Below, piece after piece: positions 9,832 to 21,470 of a stretch of DNA of 64,000 nt. Under the pieces are notes generated by a model. The model ran no database searches. It saw only the letters and a program-made list of their open reading frames with translations, and was not told the origin of the DNA. A program made the position numbers and the translations under genes. Positions within the stretch are counted from its first letter, which is position 1. Each line of letters opens with the position of its first letter. The DNA is from Sabethes cyaneus (lineage: Eukaryota; Arthropoda; Insecta; Diptera; Culicidae): the NCBI RefSeq assembly GCF_943734655.1, contig NC_071354.1, forward strand, positions 14,738,501 to 14,802,500. The letters are read 5' to 3'.

Positions 9832-12613
9832 CACTGTGGCCAGAAGGCCAAATTAGGTGGAATAAATTGTTTACTCAGTAGTCGTTGATTTTAGACTATT
9901 TATGTGGTTGCAACAAAATCTTGAAGATCCAGAAGTTATCTTCAAAACAAAACAAGATAGAGCGTGACTCGCTTCAGCAATTTTATAGATTGAAGTATTT
10001 TGAGTAATATTGCAAAAAACAAAATCCCTCTATCTTGAAGCGTTTCCATATTAGGGTGTTTGTCCTGAATCAAGTTAGTGTTACTCTGCTATTTTGCGAT
10101 TTTTCTCCACAACCTTTTTTTGCATTTCTCGCAAAACACTTCTTCAGATGACTAAGGTTGCTAAGAACAGTCAAGGCGTTCCGGAGTTATGGCGCAACTC
10201 GTTAACTTTTATATACTTAACCTTCCTAATGCATTAGAAAAAAGTTACATATTATGCATTAGGGTCGAAAACGACCCAGGTTTTGAAATTGCTCTCATTC
10301 ATCCATTTTCTATCCGAATTTCGATTTCTTTACCTCGTTTGAAAGGTATGGCCAAAACCTGGCACCCAAGGTATGTTAGGGAATATTTGTTGACTAATGG
10401 CCACTTCTGCGTCGGTTCCGGAACACCCACTATCAGGTCCCGGGGAACATTTTATACTTTGAGATAATTCGTTTTGCGGCACATCAAATCACGTTGGTTT
10501 GATAAAATAAGACTAATGGAAGTACAATGGGGACATTTTGGACCCAAATGACCACTTCACCATCGGTTTCGGAACATCCGGTATCCGGTTTTTGGGGACA
10601 TTTTTGTTTTTTTTAGAATAACGCATCTTGCGACACATCAAATCACATCGGCTTGATAAAACAAGACTAATGGAAGTACCAGGGGAACGTCTTGGATCCA
10701 AATGGCCACTTCACCATCGGTGCCGGAACATCCGGTACCTGGTTCGGGGGACATTTTTTCGATTTTGGGATAATTCATCATGCGGTATATCAAATCACGT
10801 CGCCATGAAAAACTGAGATCGTCGAAAGTATAATAAAGACATTTTGAAGGAAAATGGCCATATCAATATAGATTCCGGAACATCCGGTACCCGGTTTTAG
10901 AGGCATTTGCGAATTTTAGCATAACTCATCTTGCGGCATATCAAATCACATCGGCTTGATAAAATAAGACTGATGCAAATACAATGGGGACATTTCGAGG
11001 CCAAATGACCACTTCACGATCTGTTCCGGAACATCCGGTACCTGGTTCGGGACATTTTTTGGATTTCAGTCTTATTTTATCAAGCCGATGTGATTTGATA
11101 TGCCGCAAGATGAGTTATGCTAAAATTCGCAAATGCCTCTAAAACCGGGTACCGGATGTTCCGGAATCTATATTGATATGGCCATTTTCCTTCAAAATGT
11201 CTTTATTATACTTTCGACGATCTCGGTTTTTCATGGCGGCGTGATTTGATATACCGCATGATGAATTATCCCAAAATCGAAAAAATGTCCCCCGAACCAG
11301 GTACCGGATGTTCCGGCACCGATGGTGAAGTGGCCATTTGGATCCAAGACGTTCCCCTGGTACTTCCATTAGTCTTGTTTTATCAAGCCGATGTGATTTG
11401 ATGTGTCGCAAGATGCGTTATTCTAAAAAAAACAAAAAAGTCCCCAAAAACCGGATACCGGATGTTCCGGAACCGATGGTGAAGTGGCCATTTGGGTCCA
11501 AAATGTCCCCATTGTACTTCCATTAGTCTTATTTTATCAAACCAACGTGATTTGATGTGCCGCAAAACGAATTATCTCAAAGTATAAAATGTTCCCCGGG
11601 ACCTGATAGTGGGTGTTCCGGAACCGACGCAGAAGTGGCCATTAGTCAACAAATATTCCCTAACATACCTTGGGTGCCAGGTTTTGGCCATACCTTTCAA
11701 ACGAGGTAAAGAAATCGAAATTCGGATAGAAAATGGATGAATGAGAGCAATTTCAAAACCTGGGTCGTTTTCGACCCTAATGCATAATATGTAACTTTTT
11801 TTACTGTGCCTCTTCTAGATGTCGCTGAAAGCTGAAACTCCCCCAAAATGTTAGTTTTCCAAAGTTAGGAAAAGTCAGAAAATTTCAAGTCTCTAGCTCG
11901 TTCCGTTATTGAGTATGAAGCTTTGTAAGTATGCCGATGGGTCGAAAACGACCCCAATGCACTAGGAAGGTTAAATATGTTAAAACCCTACATATTCAAA
12001 GTTGATTTATTTGAGACAGATAAAAATCCCCTCACCAATTTTTGGATATTATGCACAGAAAACTACGTTTTTTCAAACGCAATCAACCGATTTTAATTCT
12101 GCTTGCATCTTTCTAAGATACTAACATTTGAAAACGGCCTATTTTAACACAAAATTTGATATAAGTGTAGAAGTAAAGTAGATAGCCAGTTTCTTTTTTC
12201 ACCACAAGTGGCGTCTTATTGAACCTCCAAAGTCATCTGAAGAAGTGTATTGCGAGAAATGCAAAATAAAAAAGTTATGGAGAAAAATCTCAAAATAGCA
12301 GTCACCTTAACTTGATTCAGGAAAAACGCCCTAATATGGAAACGGTTCGAGATAGAGGAATTCCGTCTTCTGCAATATTACTCAAAATACTTCAAGCTAT
12401 AAAATTGCTGAAGTAAGTAATACTCTATCTTGTTTGGTTTTGAAAATAATTTCTGGATCTAGGTTAATTTAAGGGTTTACTCAGCTCATAGCTCATGCCA
12501 AAAACAGCGGCATCCTAAATCAAGATGTTGTTGCTAACACATAAATAGTCTAAAATCAACCACTACTGAGTAAACAATTTATTTCACCTAATTTGGCTTT
12601 CTGGACCATAGTG
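9832..12613. mobile_element. Transib-like non-autonomous element (host of a nested piggyBac-like insert)
   Basis: The termini are inverted repeats: left CACTGTGGCCAGAAGGCC, right end read inward CACTATGGTCCAGAAAGCC, continuing as AAATTAGGTG. They are flanked by a 5-bp target duplication CAATG (9827-9831 and 12614-12618). CACWATGG ends with 5-bp duplications are the published signature of Transib, the RAG1-related superfamily. The subterminal arms are long: 9832-10165 pairs with 12228-12613, with one unpaired insertion on the right. No transposase frame remains. A second element (10221-11970) sits inside, so this insertion is the older of the two. Confidence 0.7.
10221..11970. mobile_element. 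piggyBac-like giant foldback element
   Basis: The element is bounded by TTAA duplications (10217-10220, 11971-11974) and inverted termini CCTTCCTAATGCATTAG / CTAATGCACTAGGAAGG read inward, which fits piggyBac-type insertion. Both ends also carry GGGTCG(A/T)(A/T)AACGACCC dyads. Each arm holds about five tandem units of roughly 150 bp, each with TTCCGGAACA and CATCAAATCACRT. The left arm (to 10971) is the reverse complement of the right arm (from 11067) over more than 700 bp with very few differences. About 95 bp forms the central loop. No transposase is present, so it is non-autonomous. Open frames here come from the repeat. Confidence 0.75.
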
Positions 12614-12618
12614 CAATG

Positions 12619-13372
12619 ATAGTCACTGCCTGAGCAAATACCATCTTACGAAGATGGGCATCCTCAGTGAAGATACATTCCGTTTCTGCGGATATAAAAC
12701 TGAAACATCAGCACGTCTACTGTGTAAATGTGGTGCGTTAATGCAACGCAGATTAAGAGTCCTCGGTAAAGAAACATAGGAGCATTTGAATATTTGAACT
12801 GAAAGTCCCAATAAGCCAAGGGTCTTCACAGGAAGTACTAAGCCTAATTGGAAGAACTGTGCATATTGAGAACTGACAATCACTCGAATTACTGGTGGTA
12901 TGTCAAACAATGTACATAGATTTAAGGATGGAGTATACCGCAATAGATCCTAGCCGATCCTACTGACTCTAGCAGCATCACCCAGTCGAGATTAGAGCAT
13001 ACGACGACTGGCTTGTTGAATCAGCATCATACCTCGAAGCTAACTGGGCGGTCTGAGAGCCATCTAGCGGATCAGAAAGATTTATTTGATCCTATTGAAC
13101 ACCAGAAACACAAAATGCGCTCACTAGCAATTGTTCGAATTGGAAGCGATTAGCTAAACGACTCTACGCTCTGAACGAAAGATACGAAGTTGGTATCAAG
13201 TCGTTAGAAAACTTTTTATAGCACATGAAATGAAGTGTTTGAAGTTTTTTTTCTGTTTTATTTTTCTCTGACTCTGTCACGGTCCACCTTTTTTGTATGG
13301 TGAAAAAATTTCTAGCGCGAAAAATGCTAAATTAGATGAACGGGGAAATTTCGATTTATAGGCCAAAAATAT
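12619..13372. other. Intergenic between two transposons
   Basis: Contains a degenerate SINE (annotated separately at 12950-13052). The rest is anonymous, with short frames lacking known motifs. Confidence 0.3.
12950..13052 (-). repeat. tRNA-derived SINE fragment, family A
   Basis: On the minus strand this reads a tRNA-like head with box A 'GTTAGCTTCGAGGTATGATG' and a degraded box B ('TCTAATCTCG'). It matches the copies at 28605-28752 and 33710-33868. The head and anticodon-arm region are present and the tail is lost. Confidence 0.6.
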
Positions 13373-13618
13373 ATTGGGTCGGTCAATGGCAGGTGGGACC
13401 CCAACTCACACTCTTTCGGCTGTTTCCCTAAATGTTTTTGCAACTAAACTACTCCCGCACTGTGTGCGTGTATGGAATGGTTAAAACTGGAGGGATAATG
13501 TTAGATATGAGACTATCTAATATAGGCGTGCGGCAGTAGTTTAATTGCAAAAACATTTGGGTACCAACCGAAAGAGTGTGGATTGGAATCCCTTCTGTCA
13601 TTGAACGACCCACTATAT
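13373..13618. mobile_element. Foldback MITE with TA-type ends
   Basis: Inverted arms of about 120 bp: the left begins ATTGGGTCGGTCAATGGCAG and the right, read inward, AGTGGGTCGTTCAATGACAG. Matching inner blocks follow (CACACTCTTTCGGYTG, AAATGTTTTTGCAA). A TATA/TA flank on both sides is consistent with Tc1/mariner-type TA duplication, but the exact duplication is ambiguous because the flanks are AT-only. Confidence 0.65.
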
Positions 13619-14479
13619 TTAACGAAATTGCCCAATTTATCCAGTACGAGCTCGAGTTTAGGTTGCATGTTCCGCCTCAGTATTCGGTTTGGTAACTTGC
13701 CATCACAATATGGCCGATAACCTTCACGCGGACGAATTTTCCGAAAGGTGCTCTTTTTGGAATTTTATTTTATAGCAAAGTCACCATCCGAAAGGCTCGG
13801 TTTTGTTACAATGAATCTCAATACCTTCAAACGCAGCTGAAAATGGTAAGTTGCGCTATGACGTTAACTGTGAAGTATCCGACCGATCCGCCCGCAGAAA
13901 CGTTTCACTCGGTAGTATTGGCCGAATCCAATGGTTTCGCAATCTTTTGGAAGTAGTCACGGTTGTCACGTAGAGATTACTTTGCTATAAACCATGTTTC
14001 CCTCAAGATGATTTTGTCATACCCACAACTGGATAACACTAATCGCAACCGAACGAATTTACTCCGCAAACCTCTGACATTCTAATAGTTCACAAGAGGC
14101 ATATAATCGAATGCAAGCACCCCTGCGATAGTCACACCACGATACGATGTATTAGGGCTACTTGTTGGCGTATTCCAGGTGAAAGGTGGTTCACTATTAG
14201 TGTTATTAGTGTAATTAGTGTAAGGCACCTCAGCGCTAGGTATGAAGCAACTCCAGATACGCAATATCCAGAATACCAAATATATTTGCCTGGCGTTGCG
14301 AACTGGAAAACTCTGTCATCACTAGCGCACACATAACCGGCATCCGGGACGACTGATGAACACTGTCCAGACTGTGGCGGAGGTTCCGAATGGCAGACCC
14401 TTTCTCCATGCTCAAATACAGATCTGGGATGACTGTGGGCCACTGGAGAGAATTGCTAGACTACGCCAAAAGGGTGGTA
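13619..14479. other. Intergenic, no recognised gene
   Basis: Anonymous sequence with a small repeat 'TTAGTGT' series near 14193-14222. No motif-bearing frame, RNA gene or clear mobile-element boundary was found. Confidence 0.3.
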
Positions 14480-14890
14480 CTTTTTACTTCTAGCAGCATA
14501 GAGCTGGACTGGCTCTTGCTGTATTAAGCGTTCCTCTCTCCACTGTACTCAGTCCTGCACTACTCGTCGCCAATTCGTTGAGCATCTCGACACACGCAAG
14601 TTGACTTCATCCTAACCGAGCCATCTAGCACGTTGGCATCCGGCATCCTTGCGACGTGGCCGGCCTACCGTAGTCTTCCAACTTTCACCAGGTTTATAAT
14701 GGAAATTTCTCCAAGTAGTCCCTGCAGCTCGTGGATCATACACCGTATGCTCCTACCGTGGTCGAATCAGAGATCCCAAATCATAAACTCAACAACCACT
14801 CCCAGTTCATCGCCGGTAATAGTCACTGAACGTAGGAGACGAATGTTGTTTTTTCTGGAACCTCCTTCTATGATATATTTGGTTTTCGAC
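14480..14890 (-). pseudogene. RTE-type LINE 3' remnant
   Basis: Minus-strand order and wording parallel the RTE copy at 34440-35640. The C-terminal RT/linker region ('HELQ.L' and 'AGHVARMPDAN' type words, from CGACGTGGCCGGCC) leads to the 3' stretch containing AGAGCCAGTCCAGCTCTATG. It is truncated at the 5' side and frameshifted. Confidence 0.6.
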
Positions 14891-16700
14891 GCCAAGAGGC
14901 TTCCAAAATGCTTGCACACGTGTATCACTGTAACAACAGAAGTAGTAAATTTGGCTGCAGAACACCTTGCAATCGAAAACAAATCAATTAAAGTAACTTC
15001 AAATAATAATCTCCAACCTGTTAGTAATCTATTGGCTCTTATCTTCCTGTTTTTTTTTAGCGTAGGAAGAATCATTGAAAATATGCGCGAAACCCAGCAA
15101 AAACCAAGACTAATATTGACAACACATAATTTCCGAGTACGTAGGGCAAGGGATGGTATTTTCAGCCTCTTAAGCGATGGCATCTATTTTTTCGGCCTAT
15201 GGCCTAGTTCTATTGGAAGAACAGGTGGTTTTGACGATCTTTGAATAAAAAATAGTAGATTATTTACAGTCTTGAGAAAATAGTTATAATATATTAAAAT
15301 TGTATGTCGGCAAAGTATTTTTATTGGCGAAATAAAAGGCAAATAGGCAGAATTTGGAAACCTGAAAATATCCTCTCGTACCCTATTCCTCATTCTGCAT
15401 TCATTTCTGGCGTACCACAAAAGAGCTTCATTGGAAAACTGCTCTTTACTCTTTTTTATTTTAAATGAACTCTGCAGTGATAGCAATGTTACAGTAATAG
15501 CATCAAATCCAATTAGTGCAAAATAGGAAAAACCGTAATCAAAAAATTTTAAATACTTGTCAAACGACTCTGTCAAACACAAAATAAAACATTTCATTGT
15601 ACATAGAAACTGTTTTCGATATGATATGGCATCCATAATCGAGTATACAAAACGACCTAATCAAAGTTTATTCCCATTGAAAATTTTGCTTCGCAATTTT
15701 TCTCTTCTTGTAAGGTGCTTTGAGCTTAAAAGCTTACAACAGTCAAAGCTCAGACGCCCTCTGCTTTTCAATGTATGAATTTAAAACAGCTAAAACTACT
15801 CGATTCCAGCTGCCGACTCCTGCCTTCATTATAGCACCACCCATCGAAGCCAGTGGTGAATAAAGCCATCATCGACAAGACTCGATTATTGCAGCCTGGC
15901 AACGGCTGCTAGAACAAACAGCCATAAACGCTTTCCTGCATGACTAATTGCTGTTTCTTGCGAAACCAATACGTGCTAGCCGCTTTAGGAATAACCTTTT
16001 TGCTCGAAACCCGTTTTTATTAAAAGCTGTACCTACATACAGGGTAAATGACTCCAAACAACAAACATCGCCATCCTTGAGGTTCACCAAGTGCATGGAA
16101 AAGCTGATGCGTCGCACAAATGAAAGCTGCGATGTGCATTCATTCATACCTATCAGCCGGCAATTTAATCACGGCTCTACTACTAGTAATAAGCGCACAG
16201 CCATCAACGCGATGCGATGCGATGGTCAGCCGACTGCGAACGCGAAGCCGCCGTCGCCGGTGTAAAATATTGTAGAAACGCGTACGCAAAACGCTTGGGG
16301 TCCTCACGCGAATGAATTGCGGACGATTGCTGGCAATTGAATCGACTCTGCATGCGCGGTACGGCTCTAGGCCGTATGATGATTGTTGCCGGCTTAATAA
16401 GGCCATTTACGCGAGCTGTGCTGTGATGTTGATGTAGGGTAGTGGGTGGAAGTCAGATAGGTTGCACAGAATCAGCTGCTGTTAATAAAAATGATGGTGT
16501 CAATGTGTCTGATCTAATTATTATCTGACATATTTTGTCCTGTCACTTTACTCATGCTGCCATAACAATTCATTTGCAAAATCTGTTTGCGTAGTACGAA
16601 CTGAAGCCAGATATCCGGTTCATAGTTTATGATTAGATAATTTCATACTCGTCTTGTTCTGAGCCGACCTCAACCGGATAAAACCCAATTCATTGCACTA
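14891..16700. other. Intergenic; two adjacent unassigned minus-strand frames
   Basis: On the minus strand, frames of 150 codons (15636-15184) and about 90 codons beyond the RTE junction (15183 to about 14910) lie end to end. The predicted peptides are hydrophobic in parts, but I recognise no family and see no splice or promoter context. AT-rich composition can produce such frames by chance. 15780-16450 is more GC-rich, with no feature recognised. Confidence 0.25.
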
Positions 16701-16706
16701 AGATGT

Positions 16707-16854
16707 TATAAAACAAGCGAGCCATAAGTTGCAGTTTACCTGCAACAGAGACGGTTCGGAAACCGAATTGATCCGGAATAAACATGATCAGCAACTTCTG
16801 TCCATAATTACTGACAACTGGTCTACGAACTCACGGCTTACACTAGCTGTTAAG
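16707..16854 (+). promoter_or_regulatory. Candidate TATA promoter with non-coding first exon
   Basis: TATAAAA at 16707-16713 is followed 26 nt later by an initiator-like GCAGTT (A+1 about 16733). The downstream stretch has no long frame and ends at a good splice donor, AAG|GTAAGA (16854/16855). This is the layout of an insect first exon. The next coding exon on this strand is the P5B ATPase start exon at 24239, whose upstream acceptor (TTTACTTTACAG) ends at 23891, so a distal promoter for that gene is possible. The link is inference. Confidence 0.35.
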
Positions 16855-18035
16855 GTAAGATTTGTTTTTAGAAATGCACCTTTCAGCTAGCTGCTGGAAG
16901 CAAGACGCAAGTGTGAATACCGAGCTAACCACGTTATGGAATAGGAATTTTTGTGAGGGTTGAGATCTGATTGACGGACGAATCATTCAACGAGCACTCC
17001 ATGATGCTGAACAAATGCAACGCACGTGACCAGCCAATGATGGAACGTGATAAAATGACCGCACAATGACTGCACGATCACCTGTCGGATGATATCCCGT
17101 GTCAAAGTTTTACTACTTCAGTCACCTATCATGGGCAACTGTTTCTATTAACTGAAGGCACGTAGTTCATTCTAGCAGAAGGCTAGACTAGGCTGTTAAC
17201 ATACTTACAGTAAATGAGTAAATAATTTTAGTTTTAATCAGAAATCATGAAATGAAAAATAGACAAGCAAAAAATTACAAATCAAACCATCATAAACAAT
17301 TCAGAAGTCAATAGCCTTTTTTCACATTTTTACATTTATTTGGCTCCAGTTATTAAAACTACACATTCTTTTCTCCAAAATTCATCAGCTTACTCAAAAG
17401 TGCCAAGAGGCTCACCGTCAACCGGCCTCGTCCAACATCAATGTTTCAAGGAATGCAAAACTATGATAAACAAGTAATAAATATTTCGAAAAAAAAAATT
17501 TCCAGATATTTTTTTTTTAATTGGTTGCTTTCTGTACGACGCTGGATTCATGATTAATAAACTTTTGAAATAAGCAATATTCGAGAAAACCGGTAATTTA
17601 CCTTGGATTTTTCAGGGCAAATAGAAGAGCTCGAATTTTCAAATATTGTTTTCAATTAACTATGCCCTCATAAAAAAATGTAACGTTTTTTTATGTTTGT
17701 AAGTTTGACTACACCTTGGTTCAAACCGTCGAACATCACAAATGAGTAAAATATTCTACCCGTTATTTTGATACATAATGAGAAGCGGGCAAAGGCGACC
17801 TTACAAGTTTTGTTGACAAACTAGTTTCAACTATAACGAACTCGTTTTACATGACTGAATCAAATGCGGCTTCGAATCTGATAAGGTGCAAATTCACTGG
17901 TATTTGCTAAAAAGGGTTTCCCTGCAACGGTTCTAGCATGTGAGTGGCACAAGAAGTTGGAAAGAGTTGAGAAGAGTTCTACTTCGAGAGTTATTCTGCA
18001 CTGAGGCTGTAACTTTTTAATTGACAGACGAACGT
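16855..18035. other. Intergenic, no recognised feature
   Basis: AT-rich sequence with homopolymer tracts near 17490-17520. No gene, RNA or complete mobile element seen. Confidence 0.35.
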
Positions 18036-18036
18036 A

Positions 18037-18070
<34 letters not shown>
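18036..18070. repeat. (TA)n microsatellite
   Basis: About 16 TA units directly precede the GTGAGTCTGTATGTTC block of the next repeat, so it is probably the variable end of that element. Confidence 0.8.
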
Positions 18071-18072
<2 letters not shown>

Positions 18073-18500
18073 TGAGCGTGAGTCTGTATGTTCACCATAA
18101 CTCCAGAACGCCTCGACCGATCGCCACCAAACTTGGCACACATACTCCTTGATATACGGAAATCAGCACTGGGGGGTTGATAAGAGGGGGTCGTAACAGG
18201 GGGAGGGCGGAGGCCATAATTCCTAAATGCTCTGACGGTTCTTCACCAAACAGGGTATACATGTTTCTTGACATAAGGGATTCAGCACTGATGGGTTGAC
18301 AAGAAGAGGGGGGGTGGAGAGTCATAACACACATTGGCACACATGTTCCTTGCCAAAGAGAAGCACTGGGGGGTTAACAAAAAGGAGAAGGGGAAGTTCC
18401 CTAAAAGGAAGAGGAGAGGGTCCCCAATAGGGGGGGGATCCATAACTCCAAAACGCCTTGACGACCGTTCTTTATCAAACTTGGCAGTGTGTTCGTGTTG
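18071..18500 (+). repeat. Degenerate ~110-bp tandem repeat of a dispersed element
   Basis: Three to four units occur, each with 'CATAACTCCAGAACGCCT', an 'ACCAAACTTGGCACACAT' block and a G-rich 'CAGCACTGGGGGGTT' block (starts near 18095, 18218, 18320 and 18440). It resembles the 143-bp family at 1-460 and 27181-27875 in style (sensor-like unit plus G-rich spacer) but differs in sequence. Non-coding. Confidence 0.55.
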
Positions 18501-18809
18501 TGTTCGATCATTAGTGCAAAGTGTTGTTGGCCGAGTCTAGTTGAATTACAGGGGCAATCATTAAAGCAGTGTGGAATTGATTTGAGTACACCATGTTTTT
18601 CTCATGGTAAGCTTTATATGGCATGTTTCAGATTTCAGGATAGGATGCAGCACTAAACTAGTAAATAAATAAAAAGCTGTGTTCAAAAAAGTACAATAAC
18701 AAAACTATTCATTTCCTATGGGCAGTTGTTAAAACCGGAAGGTCCAAATGGGAAAAATGTCTTTGTTTCTCTTTCTTTATAAGGTTTTACAGGGATTTCC
18801 GTAAAACAG

Positions 18810-19822
18810 ATGTTTGTTCGATTTAATCGACGTTTTTCGGCGAAATAAGTATGAAGATTTTTAAATACCAGTTAGTCCGGACGTTTCGAGCTACTTCTGG
18901 TCTTCGCTCATCATCTGCGGGCACTAAAACACTATATTAGGCACATTTACAACATAAAACATATTACAAATTCTTAACTTACACTTGGGGGGCTCTGTAG
19001 CCGCAAGGTTACCGAGTCTGCTTTGACAAGCGAATGGTCATGGGTTCGAATCTTAGTAGAATCAGGCCATTCGATGGCAAAGTGACTTTAGCATGGGTTT
19101 ATTCCCAGGTCCCTCACCACTCTTCCTTCATGCTGAATTCTATGTTATCCCGATATGGCCTATTGACAGTACAAAAATGAGACCCTTATAGTTCAATGCA
19201 CTGGTTAGTTGTTCCAGGGATGGCTATAATTGGGGACAGCGCTGTCATGTGGAACGAGGTGGGTAAAGTAGAGAAAAAGCATTGTGGGAAGGGTGCTCAA
19301 ATTACACATAAGCACGCATAAAATTCAATAAGCATATCGCTCACTCAATAGCGACTATAGCCAAAATAAAATGCAGTGCGGGTTATACAGCAAACACCCG
19401 GGCGATATCACAATAGATCAAACCATACTGGTCGCAGTGATGAGTCCATACAGGAAAAAACAATAACTTACACTTTTTCGTCCATTAGGTTCTACTTGGT
19501 TTATCTTTCTCTTTACTATGTCTTACTTTCTATTTCTCTTTCTCGCAAGTTTTTTGATTACAGGGTCATATGCAGCTTTGAACGTTGCGGAATCTACTAG
19601 TCTATTCACAACATTTTAATGTAAAATGTTTCTGCTATTAGTCTAGTGTTATGCTTAGTTATTTTCTCTACGATTTTGGCTTTGTCAAATTTAAAAATAT
19701 GACCTGTTTCAATGGTAATGATGAGCGAAGACCAGAAGTAGCTCGAAACGTGCGAACTAACTGGTATTTAAAAATCTTCATACTTATTTCGCCGAAAAAC
19801 GTCGATTAAATCGAACAAACAT
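18810..19822. mobile_element. Element with 105-bp inverted arms, split by a SINE
   Basis: Left arm 18810-18914 and right arm 19718-19822 are near-perfect inverted copies. They begin ATGTTTGTTCGATTTAATCG and include TCGAGCTACTTCTGGTCTTC. The interior carries a tRNA-SINE (18987-19463) plus about 300 bp of unassigned DNA and no transposase. The arms are too alike to be chance. Target duplication unclear. Confidence 0.65.
18987..19463 (+). repeat. tRNA-derived SINE, family B, with intact target duplication
   Basis: The head reads GGGGGGCTCTGTAGCCGCAA, with a Pol III box B-like GGTTCGAATCT near 19042. The element is flanked by a perfect 12-bp duplication TAACTTACACTT (18975-18986 and 19464-19475), as expected for LINE-driven insertion. 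Its 477-bp length is long for a SINE. Diverged body fragments recur at 20255-20320 and 20660-20800. Confidence 0.7.
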
Positions 19823-20224
19823 TGCGGTGGCGGCGATTATCTGAAATCAACATTAGTAAAACAGATGTGCAAGTGACCGGGTAGACAAAAGAGGGGAAGC
19901 TGACAAATGGGGAGGCACTTTCAAAAGAGGAACAATATTTTAATATTTTTGCATTATAAGCATTTCGATTACAATAACTGATGTACAAGTGGCTGTTAGA
20001 CAAAGGCGCCCCGAGTAAGATCGGGCACTCAGCTAGCAATTATTAATAACAAAGTTTACAGACCTTTAGCATTATTAAATTCAAACAAACAAATGATACA
20101 AAAGTTGTTTTGCCGCCTCCTCAAGAAAACGCTCCCAACGTTTCTTCTGTATAACGTTATGTTATTAGACAAGTTCTAGGAGTACAACTTGCAGACTTAT
20201 CATCTGCTTGTTGACGGTAAGGCG

Positions 20225-20800
20225 GCGTATGATTCGGTCAAACGAAATGAGCTGCTTTAGCATGAGTTTATTCTCAGGCTCATCCACATCCTTCCTACTA
20301 AATTCTGCATTAACTAACAAGGAAGCCTCTTGCCAGGGCAAATTATAATAGTAGTGCTTTCTTGAAGTGTGAATGAAGCCTCTTGTTCAAGGGCAAATTA
20401 TAACTCGTTTCGCTTCCTGGTTCTAGGAATGAGATTGGTAAAGCAAAATTAGTAAAGAACACATACATACACACCCTCACTCTGTGCAGAACTCAACTTT
20501 ACCGACCATGAAGCCTTTAGCCGGGGCTGGTTATAAGAATGATGCTTGCTCGAGGTGCGAATGAAGCCTCTTGTTCAAGGACAAATTATAACTAGTCTTC
20601 GCATTCCTGGCCTGGGTTGAAAAGTAGTAAGAAACGTAGAAGGAAAATAAGGGTGAAAACACACCGACACTTTAAGCACGGATAATAAGCAGTCGCTCAC
20701 TATATAGCAATACTGTAATAACAACGAAATGCGGAACAACACTCGGATAAGAACACAATAGATCAAAATGCTGGTCGTAGTGATAATATCCACACACAAA
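20225..20800 (+). repeat. Diverged SINE family B fragments with internal duplications
   Basis: 20255-20320 matches the SINE body ('CTTTAGCATGRGTTTATTC'). 20660-20800 matches its 3' half ('CACAATAGATCAAA', 'GTCGTAGTGAT'). The middle repeats 'GAAGCCTCTTG..AGG.CAAATTATAA' three times (20325, 20375 and 20563). Probably an old copy rearranged by tandem duplication. Confidence 0.5.
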
Positions 20801-21470
20801 AAAAATCATCCCTTTCGGACTCTCGCTCTTATTTATTCATGCACTTCCACGAGTTTTTGCGAGTGTGTATTTAGTTAACAGTCACGGTCTTCACTCTCGC
20901 TCGTCATTGCACCACGAGCAGTTGATAGCGATCACCCGCGAGGGTTCGCACTCTCACCCGCGTGTAGAATCGAGGGCGTAAAGCGAAGAAGAAAAGTAAA
21001 AGTAATGCAAAATCTGTATCCCAATGTGCTGCTAGCACTCACGGGAGTTGTTTGCCTCATGAGATTCGAACAGAAATGGGGAGAACTAAAGAGTAACGGT
21101 GTACATACTTAATAAGCGTTGCTTCAGTGACCCTCTTTTATCTAATTTTCTGCTCTTTAGGTTTAATATTCATCGGTTTTACCCGGTTTTCGAAATATTC
21201 CCTCACCTTCCCTATTTTTCCAGCTCGAACTCGTCTTTTTCTAACGCTACTATATATTAAAAAGACGACACGTTATTTAGTGAAACTTTGTTTGTTTTCG
21301 AGCACCAAAATTATTAGAGTCGGATGTTATGAAGCGTCCCGTTAACGTTGGTATGCGGTAAATGCCGAATTTTAGAGTATTGATCTTTTTCGTTGCAATG
21401 AGTAGACTCAAGAGCAGCCTGTAGTTCTGTAGTGGATTTTCGAATCAAGTTTTAGTTCAGTAGACTAATA
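20801..21470. other. Intergenic, no recognised gene
   Basis: A GC-richer patch (20880-21000) is followed by AT-rich DNA. No motif-bearing frame or element boundary found. Confidence 0.35.

Noticed and set aside
10628..11411. Two almost identical 62-90 codon frames on opposite strands
   Set aside because: They are the two arms of the piggyBac-like palindrome read in mirror image; the identity comes from the inverted repeat, not a gene pair.
14633..15244. 203-codon plus-strand frame
   Set aside because: Its first half is the antisense of the RTE remnant (14480-14890), and no domain or splice support exists for the rest.
15184..15636. 150-codon minus-strand frame considered as a chemoreceptor fragment
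   Set aside because: Hydrophobic stretches exist but no conserved receptor C-terminal motif or exon structure could be found; AT-rich chance frame is as likely.
19035..19060. GGTTCGAATCT suggesting a true tRNA gene
   Set aside because: The head cannot fold into a standard cloverleaf with paired acceptor ends and is followed by a SINE body with a target duplication.
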